Positions 25,194 through 34,700 of a stretch of DNA of 64,000 nt are shown here, in pieces. Source of the stretch: Pseudovibrio japonicus (lineage in GTDB: Bacteria; Pseudomonadota; Alphaproteobacteria; Rhizobiales; Stappiaceae). Where the stretch lies: NCBI RefSeq assembly GCF_014651595.1, contig NZ_BMXE01000006.1:186001-250000 (forward strand). Direction: 5' to 3'. The notes below the pieces were generated by a model. The model did not search any database, was not told the origin of the DNA, and worked only from the letters and a program-made list of their open reading frames with translations. Position 1 is the first letter of the stretch. The number at the start of each line of letters is the position of its first letter. The position numbers and the translations under genes are program-made.

Positions 25194-26390
25194 TCAGAAG
25201 GCACTCGCCGTCTTACCTACAGCTAATGTTCCACTTAGAATTCTCATGAATTTGTTTAGCTCAGCCCCGTAAGCGCTGGAAACATACACCACGTCCTTGT
25301 CACGCAGTGTGAAAAGCTGCCCGCGGAAATAAGATCGCGCATCCCGCATGTTCAACCGATAGATTACAGGAATTTTTCCGGAATTAGCATCGCGGTACTC
25401 TGGCTTCAACACAGAAATAACTTCAGGATCCTCATAGCGGAAAACAAAGAGACCTTGTGAGTTGGCTGCATTCTCGTCGAGGCCACCAATTCGGCCCAAC
25501 GCTTCCACAAGAGAAACATTAGATGCTTGTAGCGGGTACTCACCCACTTTTGGCACAGCACCAAAGGCTGTAAATGTCTGCGGATCATGTGTCACGAAAA
25601 TACGATCACCCGGATGAACGTAGACATTTTCGTCACTCCTGAGGAATACCGTACTGAGCATTTGCTCCGCCTGACGACCTTTACGGGCGATAGACACATA
25701 ACTTTCAGTAGCAGGCGCTGTGCTCCCGCCTGCATTTGCCACGACATCCAGCAATCGCTTACCGCTCAGATCCAGCGGATATTGGCCCGGTTTTTCCACG
25801 TCGCCGTTGACTGTAACCAGACTGCTCGCGTTTTGTTTTAGCGTGACGATAACCTGTGGGTTTGTCGCCTTCCTCTCGAGCGCAATCTGGAGCGCTTCCT
25901 GAAGCCGCTCGACAGATTTAGCTCGGGCATGAACCTTTCCAATATATGGTACAGTGATCGCCCCACTCTGGTTTACCACAAAAGGCCCAAGCTCTACGCC
26001 GCCAGCCTGCCCAGTGGGCGTAAAGAGCCGATCATTGCCTTGTTCCCACACAACGACGGAAACGGTGTCACCAATCCCAACGATGTGCTTTGGTGCCCAC
26101 TTCCCTGCTGTAAAGACCGTGGACAATCCGATTGGCTGATACCCTGAGAGAACCGAAACGACCGTGTCATCCAAATCGATCAGATGATAGTCAAAAGGCG
26201 CCTCACGTCGATCGGAAGAGGAAGCCTCTATCTCCGCGGAAACCGGACCCGCTGCCGGAAGCGCAGCACATCCCGACAAAATCGCCAAGACTGGCGCAAT
26301 TACAGCAACTGACTTAAAGAAACCTGAAGTTACTTGAAACGACCGCAATTCGGTCGAGGAGCGAAATAAATTCATAAAACTTCTGTCCAT
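25194..26390 (-). CDS. OPX-family outer-membrane polysaccharide export lipoprotein (KpsD/Wza-like)
   Basis: This 398-residue protein has an N-terminal signal peptide ending in the lipobox LSGC (Cys41). It then has a polysaccharide-export domain (IGIGDTVSVVVWEQ to PYIGKVHARAKSVERLQEAL) and repeated SLBB domains (VNGDVEKPGQYPL; FGAVPKVGEYPL; SLVEALGRIGGL). It should form the outer-membrane channel for the capsule. It is the first gene of the minus-strand capsule operon that runs to 18846. The ATG at 26390 is preferred; ATG 26375 is possible and a longer frame begins at 26441. The promoter must lie in the 230-base gap shared with the divergent SDR gene. Confidence 0.9.
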   Translation of the reverse strand: MDRSFMNLFRSSTELRSFQVTSGFFKSVAVIAPVLAILSGCAALPAAGPVSAEIEASSSDRREAPFDYHLIDLDDTVVSVLSGYQPIGLSTVFTAGKWAPKHIVGIGDTVSVVVWEQGNDRLFTPTGQAGGVELGPFVVNQSGAITVPYIGKVHARAKSVERLQEALQIALERKATNPQVIVTLKQNASSLVTVNGDVEKPGQYPLDLSGKRLLDVVANAGGSTAPATESYVSIARKGRQAEQMLSTVFLRSDENVYVHPGDRIFVTHDPQTFTAFGAVPKVGEYPLQASNVSLVEALGRIGGLDENAANSQGLFVFRYEDPEVISVLKPEYRDANSGKIPVIYRLNMRDARSYFRGQLFTLRDKDVVYVSSAYGAELNKFMRILSGTLAVGKTASAF

Positions 26391-26620
26391 TTTGCCGCCG
26401 GGCCGACAATTCGATGCCAAATTCACCCAGTCTGAATACACCGCGTTTCATATCTCATTTAATACTAAATTTCAAACATTCTAGAACATAGCACCTCAGC
26501 TATCTGCTCTTTCCTATGGAGAAAGTGACGCTTCGAACATACTTTGAAGAAACCAACTTGCACGTTAACCATCTGTTTGCCAAAAGAAATGAAAGAACCT
26601 TATTTGGAGACAGTTGTCCG
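26391..26620. promoter_or_regulatory. Divergent promoter region, capsule operon / SDR
   Basis: This AT-rich gap separates the start of the capsule export operon (minus) from the RkpH-like SDR (plus) and must carry both promoters. No clear operator symmetry was seen. Part of it could encode a longer N-terminus of the SDR (frame open from 26516). Confidence 0.45.
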
Positions 26621-27388
26621 ATGTTCCGACCCGAAGCGATTCTCATTACTGGGGCCAGTTCTGGATTAGGTAGAGCGCTTGCTGTCTCTTACGCGCGAGC
26701 GGGCACTACCCTTTGTTTGACTGGACGAAATGAGGAGCGGTTGCTTGAAACTGCGCGAGATGCAGAGGGTATGGGCAGTCGTGTGCTGTGGAAAGCGCTT
26801 GATATCTGTGACACAGGTGCCGTTCAAACGTGGGTCAGCGAGATTGAAGCTGACACCCCTCTTGATTTGGTAATCTCAAATGCCGGTGTTACAGGATCGC
26901 ACGGCGTGGATGGAACAGTGGAAACAGCTGAGACAGCTCACGCTCAAATTGCAACCAACCTTGGCGGCACAGTCAACCTACTAACTGCCGTCGCGCCCTA
27001 TATGCAGAAACGAAAGCGCGGCAACATTGCTTTGATCAGCTCGTTGGCTGGGTTACAGCCAATCTCAGATGGGCCGGCCTACGGAGCGTCGAAGGCAGGC
27101 GTGATTGCCTATGGTGAGGCGATGCGCGATCATTTGCATAAATGGGGAGTTTCTGTCACGGTGGTATGCCCAGGTTACATCCTGACACCTATGGCAGATC
27201 AGTTTAAGAGCTGGCGCCCGTATGAGTATACTGCGGAGGAAGCAGCTACCTCGATCACCAAAGCCATTGCAAAGAAGAAAGCATTTCACGCATTTCCATG
27301 GCAGTTGGCTTTGAGTATCCATATCGGGAAATTATTGCCGTGGAAGCTGCGTCGGCTGGCAAATCAGCGCTTCAATTATCAGCGCTGA
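26621..27388 (+). CDS. RkpH-like SDR, putative 3-keto-lipid reductase
   Basis: This 255-residue classical SDR has TGASSGLG (9-16), NAG, a catalytic serine region (IALISSLAGLQ) and YGASK. The C-terminus is basic and hydrophobic (LALSIHIGKLLPWKLRRLANQR), which suggests membrane association as in 3-ketodihydrosphingosine reductases and in RkpH of Sinorhizobium. The ATG at 26621 begins directly at the family start; the frame is open for 35 more codons upstream. It converges on the alpha-oxoamine synthase gene 19 bases away. It is proposed to reduce the ketone made by that enzyme; this step is inferred from gene partnership. Confidence 0.75.
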   Translation: MFRPEAILITGASSGLGRALAVSYARAGTTLCLTGRNEERLLETARDAEGMGSRVLWKALDICDTGAVQTWVSEIEADTPLDLVISNAGVTGSHGVDGTVETAETAHAQIATNLGGTVNLLTAVAPYMQKRKRGNIALISSLAGLQPISDGPAYGASKAGVIAYGEAMRDHLHKWGVSVTVVCPGYILTPMADQFKSWRPYEYTAEEAATSITKAIAKKKAFHAFPWQLALSIHIGKLLPWKLRRLANQRFNYQR

Positions 27389-27407
27389 TTCAACTATTCA
27401 CCACTAA

Positions 27408-28769
27408 TCAGGCCGACATAACCTGCTGAATGGAAACCGGGTTGCTGTCGTAGTTTGAAATCTCATCACTTATCAATTCGATTGCCTGATCCAGTTGCGC
27501 TTCCGTATGCTCCGATGTGATGAAGAACCTCAGACGAGCCGATTTTTCCGGCACAGCGGGATAAATGATCGGCAAAGCGTTTAGCCCACGGTCGAGCAAC
27601 CGTGCAGCCAGGACGGTAGCTTTGAGGGAATCACCAACCATAATCGGGACAACTGCGCATCCTTGGCTAACACCGGTATCAAGCCCTGCTGCCTGAGCTT
27701 TATCGAGGAAATACTTCCCGTTTGATTGCACGGCCTCGACGCGATGCGGTTCAGCCTTCATCAAACGAACAGCCTCGCAAACTGCTGCTGCAATTGGAGG
27801 TGCAATACCCACGCTAAACACAAAGCCAGAAGCTGTGAGCTTGAGATAATCAACTAGATCACTGCAGCCTGCAATGTACCCACCACAGCCAGCAAGCGTC
27901 TTGGAGAATGTCCCCATCCAGATATCAACCTCAGTGGGATCAATCTGAAAATGTTCGGCGATACCGCGGCCCGTTTTGCCGAGGATTCCGATGGAGTGCG
28001 CCTCATCAATCATGAGCCAGGCGCCATATTTCTTCTTAATTTCAACAAGACGAGGCAGGTCAGGAAAATCCCCATCCATCGAGTAAACACCCTCGACCAC
28101 GATCAGCGTACGAGGGTGCTTATGAGCGCGTAGCTCCAGGATATTCTCCAGCGCATCCAGATTGTTGTGCGGGAAAGACTGCCGCACTGCTCCGGAAAGT
28201 TTCGCTCCGGTGACAATGCTGTTGTGAATGTAGCTGTCATGAACGATCAAGTCTTCCGGCTGCATCAATTGGCCAATGCTGGTGACATTGGTTGCATGCC
28301 CGCTCACGAACGCAACAGAACTTTCCACACCATGCATTTGCGCGATGAGCTGCTCAAGATCGGTGTGAATCACACGTTCGCCAGCAACAACGCGGCTGGC
28401 ACTTGCGGATATCCCGTAGTGATCCACGGCGGCTTTTGCCGCCTCCTGGACCTTTCGATGCCCATTTAACCCAAGATAATCGTAGGAAGAAAAGTTAAGG
28501 TAAGTCTCACCATCAATCTGCGTTGTTGCACCTGCACGACCGTCGTGCGCCCGGAAGAATGGATTTTTGATTTGCAAGAGATCTGCCGCAGCCTTCTGCA
28601 GGCGAATTTCCTTGAAGCCGGGAAGTTCTGCAAATTTAGGAGCAGCAACTCCAGTGCTTTTAGGCTTTTCGGGTTTTTGCTTTGGGAGCGCGGACTTCGC
28701 CCGCCGCACGCTCCCCAAAGCGTTCAACCGCTCGTCCTTACTCAATTTTTTCTTGTCTGACTTCGCCAT
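27408..28769 (-). CDS. RkpG-like alpha-oxoamine synthase (AONS/SPT family)
   Basis: This 453-residue PLP enzyme of the alpha-oxoamine synthase family has FSSYDYLGL near residue 93, DEAHS (255-259) and the PLP-lysine motif GTFSKTLAGCGGY (Lys290). The family includes BioF, serine palmitoyltransferase and fumonisin Fum8. All condense an acyl thioester with an amino acid and release CO2. An N-terminal extension of about 55 residues is rich in Lys and Pro (DKKKLSK, KPEKPKS) and is absent from BioF. The start overlaps the PKS stop by one base (TAATG), so the two are coupled. This favours release of the PKS product from its ACP by this enzyme over a role in biotin synthesis. Confidence 0.85.
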   Translation of the reverse strand: MAKSDKKKLSKDERLNALGSVRRAKSALPKQKPEKPKSTGVAAPKFAELPGFKEIRLQKAAADLLQIKNPFFRAHDGRAGATTQIDGETYLNFSSYDYLGLNGHRKVQEAAKAAVDHYGISASASRVVAGERVIHTDLEQLIAQMHGVESSVAFVSGHATNVTSIGQLMQPEDLIVHDSYIHNSIVTGAKLSGAVRQSFPHNNLDALENILELRAHKHPRTLIVVEGVYSMDGDFPDLPRLVEIKKKYGAWLMIDEAHSIGILGKTGRGIAEHFQIDPTEVDIWMGTFSKTLAGCGGYIAGCSDLVDYLKLTASGFVFSVGIAPPIAAAVCEAVRLMKAEPHRVEAVQSNGKYFLDKAQAAGLDTGVSQGCAVVPIMVGDSLKATVLAARLLDRGLNALPIIYPAVPEKSARLRFFITSEHTEAQLDQAIELISDEISNYDSNPVSIQQVMSA

Positions 28770-31700
28770 TAATTCAGAATTCTTGCCGTTTTATCTTGAT
28801 GGGTATCCAGTATCGCATGCACCGTTGATTTCTGAGAATCATCCAGATCATCCGAGAGGTGTTGGTTGGCCAGAACACCGTGTGCTCCGTCCTCGCTGAC
28901 GGCCTCTCCACCTTCGCGTTTACGAAGTTTTATGAGGATCTGTCCAGCAAAATCATCCAAGCATGTTCCACCTGATATTGAAACCAGCGGAATTTCCAAA
29001 TTGAAGCGTTTCTGAATTCCCATTCTGAGTTCTAGTCCCATCAACGAATCCATCCCGAATTCCGCCAGAGGGCGTTGGTAGGAGATATCTTCCGCAGGAA
29101 GACGCAGGATTTTACCAATCTCAGCAGCGAGGATATGAGCGACGACGTCTTTTGCTTCCCCATCTGACTTACCTTCAATGAGTGAGTGGATATCTGTTGC
29201 TCCCTCACTATCACCATCGGCGTCACCGCGTCCTACAATTTCACTGAACAATGGCTTGCTCAAAAGTGGCAAAGATTGATGGGCGGCAGTCCAGGCGAAC
29301 CGACCAATATGGACAACAGCACCAGGTGCTGAGCCATCGTCTTGCTCCATGGCAAGCTTGAGGATGTCGAGCCCTTCACGTGCCTTAATCGTTGCCTCAC
29401 CGAGGTGCCTTGAGAGTTTGTCAGAAACATCTCCGTTTCGCGCGAGGAAGCCCACATCGCCAATAGCGCCCCAACCGACAGCCAAGGCTGGCTTACCAGC
29501 TCTGCGGCGTGCCCTTGCCAAGCCTTCAAGGTAACCGTTCGCGGCAACGTAAGAAGACTGACCTGGGTTCCCGATCAGTGTTGTAGCTGAGGAGAACAGG
29601 ATAAACTGGTCTAGCTCGTCCTCCTGCGTCAACTCATCAAGCAGGCTGGCACCCTGAACCTTTGGCTCCAGAACTTTCCGGAACCGTTTTCCATCAAGCT
29701 GCTGAATAATTCCATCATCCAGAACCATCGCCGCATGCACAATGCTCTTGATTGGAGCTGATTGGCGCAGCTCCGTCAGTAGAGAGTTAACACCGGCTCT
29801 GTCAGTGACATCGCAGGAAACGACCGAAACGGTCACGCCGCTGTCAGCCAGCGTTTCAAACAAGACCTTGTGTTGATCGCTCACTACAGCAGATCGGCTC
29901 GTCAGCGTGATCCGGCGCGCGCCGTGATCAGCAAGCCAGCGGCATACTTCCAGACCAAAACCACCAAGACCGCCAATCACAACATGGTGGCCATCCTGAG
30001 CGAACTTAAGGCTCGTCCGCTCCTGAGGGACTTTGACCTCTTCAGGCTGCGGTGGTGTGATCAGAATTTTCCCGATGTGGCCTGACCGCTGCATCAATCT
30101 AAAGGCATCCTGCACATTGCGCCCATCGAACACCCGATAAGGCAATGGCGTGAAGGTACCATCTTTGATCAACTCGAAAACATCTTCAATAAGTTTGCGA
30201 GCCAGTTCACTGTCATGCAGCAGGATCTGGTCCAGATCGATACCGAAGTAAGAGACATTTCGGCGGAACGGACGCAGACCAATCTTCGTATTTGCGTAAA
30301 AATCGCGTTTTCCGAGCTCAAGGAAGCGACCAAACGGACGTACGATATTGATGCTGGATTCCATCGCTTCGCCGGCAAGCGAGTTCAGCACAGCATGAAC
30401 GCCCTTACCACCAGTGATTTCCATCACTTCCTCCGGGAACTCCAGACTTCTGGAATCCAGGATATGATCGGCGCCAAGCAAACGAAGAATTTCTCTCTTC
30501 TCTTCAGAGCCAGCAGTCGCGATAACCTTCGCGCCTACATGTTTTGCGATCTGTAGAGCAGCCAGTCCAACGCCACCCGCGCCGCCATGGATCAAAACCC
30601 ATTGATCTTCTTTCAGTTCTCCAAGATGAATCAGTGAGTAATAAGCCGTCAGGAATGCAACGGGGTACGTCGCCGCGGAAACAAGGTCCTGACCCTGGTC
30701 AAGTTTGGCCACCGCAAACTTCGGAGAGGTCACATAAGACGAATACCCTCCAGAGGTAAACGCAACAACTTTATCACCTACAGCAAGATTGGAGACGTTT
30801 TCACCAACTCGAGTCACGGTTCCAGATATTTCCAGACCCAAATTTGGTCCGCCATATCCATCCTCAAGCGCCTCTTCTGGCAGCATCCCCAAAGTCCACA
30901 TAACATCGCGGAAGTTCAGACCAGTGGCTGCAACCTTGATCTCAACATGGTCGGAAGACGGATCAACTCGCTGCTGCCCACGCCAACCTAGATTGTTCAA
31001 TGAGCCAGACTCAGAGAAATTAAGTTCAACATTCTCAGCAGGTTCCCAGGAAGACTGACCGAACCCAGCCTTAACTCGAGAAACGACCCGGCTCTTTTCC
31101 GGCTGATGGAGTTCGTTTTCTGCGTTTTGATAGAAAACCGCTTCTACGATATCGGAGGCAATGCTCTCCATGTCTTTACTGGTGCAAACATCAAGCGCAA
31201 GCGGTGTTAGTTCTGGTGCTTCGTTGCCAAGTACGCGTGCAAAAGTCCACGCTGCACTTTGTGCAGGCGACTCTTGCTCAGCATTATGGCCACTACCACC
31301 CGGTGCAACCAATGCAAGTTGCCCACTGAAACCCGGATAAGCTTTAATTAGCCCCACGCAGGTCACACAGCGCTTCATTACCTGATCAACAGGACTATCC
31401 CCGGCCTCTGCGAGCCCATACAAATGAATAATTGTTTTGACTTCTGCATCAAGAACAGCAGAACCAGCAAGAGCGGTCTTCCAGCCATTGGCCTCGTTCA
31501 GGTCAAACTCGCCACTATCCGCATTCAAAATTCTTATGTTGTAAGCGGACAAACGCGCGTCATCTCTAATGGCATTCGCGATTTCCTGCTCCAAACTTGC
31601 ATTACCAGCAATAATGATCATTGCCTTGCTCTCAGGCGAGTCCAAGAGAGGAGCAGAATGGACCGCCGCGTTTTGTGCTTTCGCAGTCGCACTCAAAAGA

Positions 31701-34700
31701 ACAACAGACGCCCCATCCTTATAGGCCTCAATCGCAATTGGTGCATCGAAGGACGTGGCATGGAACTGCTCCAGCCAATCACTGCTCGTTTTGAGCGGAC
31801 CAACCGCATACTCGTCAGAAATTGAGCCATCAAACCAGCCAGCAGAGAGACCAAAAGCGACGTCGTGGAAGACATCCGACATTGGTTCAATTGCAACGAA
31901 CTGGCCACCGGCGGTCAGGGCTTGAGCCAACTTCGCAAACAAATCCGGCTCGCTCTGACAGGCTGCATGAAGCAGACCAGACGAAATAATCACGTCAAAT
32001 GGACCCTGCTCAAACACCGCATCCCAAGTGTGATGACCATCCAGATTGCTGGTGTCATAAACCGTAATTTTTGGCTCGTCCAATGTGCTTGCAGACAAAC
32101 GCGCTGCGCTTTTGTGATTGCTATCCGCAATTGAGATCTGTGTGACTTGTTCCGGTTGAATCTGCTGAATATCTTTTGCTAGGCTCAAGCCGGAACCGCT
32201 TAAGTCCAATACATGCAATGGCTTCTCGTTATTCCAATCGCTGAGTGCGGCTTTCAACCATTGAGAAACACTCCGACAGCGTGCTTGCGCCTCTGGGGAG
32301 GAATACCAGTATTGCTCCAACATCGCACTGGAATGTTCAAAGTCCTGACCTTCGAGTTCGTCCTGAACAAGGCCTTCCAGAACGAATTTGCGCGTGGTTG
32401 CAAGAATGGTTGCAGCCGCAATGTCTTGTGGGCTTTCTTCAAGAACGCTCGCAACCAGAAGATCAAACTCAGGAAGCTCAAAATCGCTATTCAAATCAAA
32501 GCGGTTATTGCCACATTCTGTTGCCGCGCCTGCCTCCTGTAGGATCGTCAGGAGATTGACGAAATACCGTCGATGAGCTTTCGGCAGATCTTCAAGAGAA
32601 ACGGATTGCTCACTATCTGCGAACTTGGAGATGATATCGAACGCGGTTCGTTGTGCGGCTGCAGCCAAGAGCAAATAGGCTTCACGCTCCGCCTCATCTT
32701 CGAAAGTCTGAAACTTTTCAGCAACATAATCTTCAATTGGCGGGAAGTTATGCTCCAAACTACTGACTGCGGCTGCCGGATTGCGTTGCAGTGATGTTTC
32801 TACCCGATAAACCAGGTCCGACAGATTATCTTTGCGGCCAAGCTCCGTCGCTCTAAAGCGGCCACCGACAATCGTCGCAATTACGTTGTCATCCTCGTCG
32901 AAGATCTGGAAATCTGCCAGAATAGACAACTCAGACGCGCGTTTAACCTGAATACGAACATAAGCTGGTGATGTACCGGATTGATACTGGCGAACTTTAT
33001 CAAAGAAGATCGGTACATACGCTTTTGGGCGGCTATTTTGCGTTGTATTTTCTCTAAACAGCGAGAGCAAGCCGTGGAAACAGCCATCGAGCTCGGCAGG
33101 ATGCAAGCCAAAGGATGGCACGCTGTCTTCTTTATCAAGCGCCGACAGGCAAACGATGAAAGTGCCCTGATCAACCTGAGCAACATTCTGGGTGCGGCGA
33201 AAACGCGGCCCAAACTCAAGGCCGTAGGTCAGCGCCGCTTTGTAGATGTCTTCGCCCGTATTGATAAGCCGCGCAGCTTCAAAATCCAATTGAATTTTAG
33301 GTACTGCTGTCTCCAGCTTTGCAACGCGTCCAACCGCATGCAACGTCCAATCATCACCGCTCAAGCGCATACGGCTGGAGATTTTAACAGTCCCCGTTTC
33401 AACTGAAATCTCGGTTTGCACCTCGGTCAGGTACTCATCGCTTAACACCAGTGCCTGTAGAATATCCATCGAACGCAGTTCTACAGCATCGCTTCCGTAA
33501 AGCGTGGAGCCTGCGGCAAGCGCCATTTCCACATACCCAGCGCCAGGAAAGATCATCTGCCCGTTGATGACATGATCTTCCAGGAAGGGAACTGTGGAGC
33601 GATCCAAATGGGTGGTCCAGAGATTGTAGTTTGCGTTGGGACGCCAACCTAGAAGCGGATGCTCACCACCACGGAAAATACCCATATTAGCTTCAGAGCT
33701 ATTCTCGAAGCGGAAGCTCTTGTTCTGCCAAGGTAACCCCGGCAGGTCTACCGGCCCTTCAGGATTCTGGCCAAAGAGCTTTTCCGTATCAATTTTTGCA
33801 CCAGCGATGAATGCGCGGACAACAAGATGTACAACCGGATCAGCACCATCAAATTGCTCATTCGACAGGCTGGACAGAACAGATCCCTTACTCTGTTGAT
33901 CAGCAACAATTTGACGCAAATAACTTTGAAGGATTGGCTTTGGCCCAATCTCGACAATGACTTCAGCGCCTAAATCGATTGCCGACGCAACTGCCTTAGA
34001 GAATAACACAGGCTTACGAAGGTTCTGCCACCAATAATCAGCATTAAGTTTCTGCCCATCCCAGATTCTACCAGAAACCGTAGAGATAAATGGCACTTGA
34101 GCTGGGTTGGATGTTACTGTCCCAACGGCATTACGGAAAGGATGCTCGACCGGCTCAATTAGTTTACTATGGAACGGGTAATTGAGTGCTACTTTTCTGA
34201 AAGCAACATGGTTAGCTCGTGCAAATTTCGCAAAGCCTTCCAAGTCTTCTTTAGTGCCAGACAAACTAACAGATTTTGGACTATTTTCTGCCGCAACTTC
34301 AATGGAGTCAAAGCCGCCCTTGGCGATTAGCTGTCGTGCTTCGTCGGCAGGCAAAACCAAAGCAGCCATGGTTCCATGACCAGAAACGACTTCCTGCTCA
34401 GCGGATCGGTGATAGACCAGTGCAACAGCTGCTTCCAGCGTCAAAGCGCCTGCGATGTGGGCAGCAGCTACTTCACCGATACTATGTCCAAGGACCATGT
34501 CCGGTTTCAAAGCGTATTCTTCAAGAGCGCGACACAGTGCGACCTGAACACCAAACAGCAGGGGCTGAGCAATACTGGTCAATTGCAAGTCAGTTTCAAG
34601 TGTTTCGCTGAACAGCTTGGCTTTTAGTGACCAGCCAGACAACCCTGTGAAGTGAGCGTCAATCTGGTCAAAGGTTTCTCTGAAACAGGCGTTGGCATCA

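Noticed and set aside
27408-28769. Annotation as BioF (8-amino-7-oxononanoate synthase) of biotin synthesis.
   Set aside because: No other bio genes are present, the gene is coupled to a PKS without thioesterase, and the N-terminal extension is foreign to BioF.
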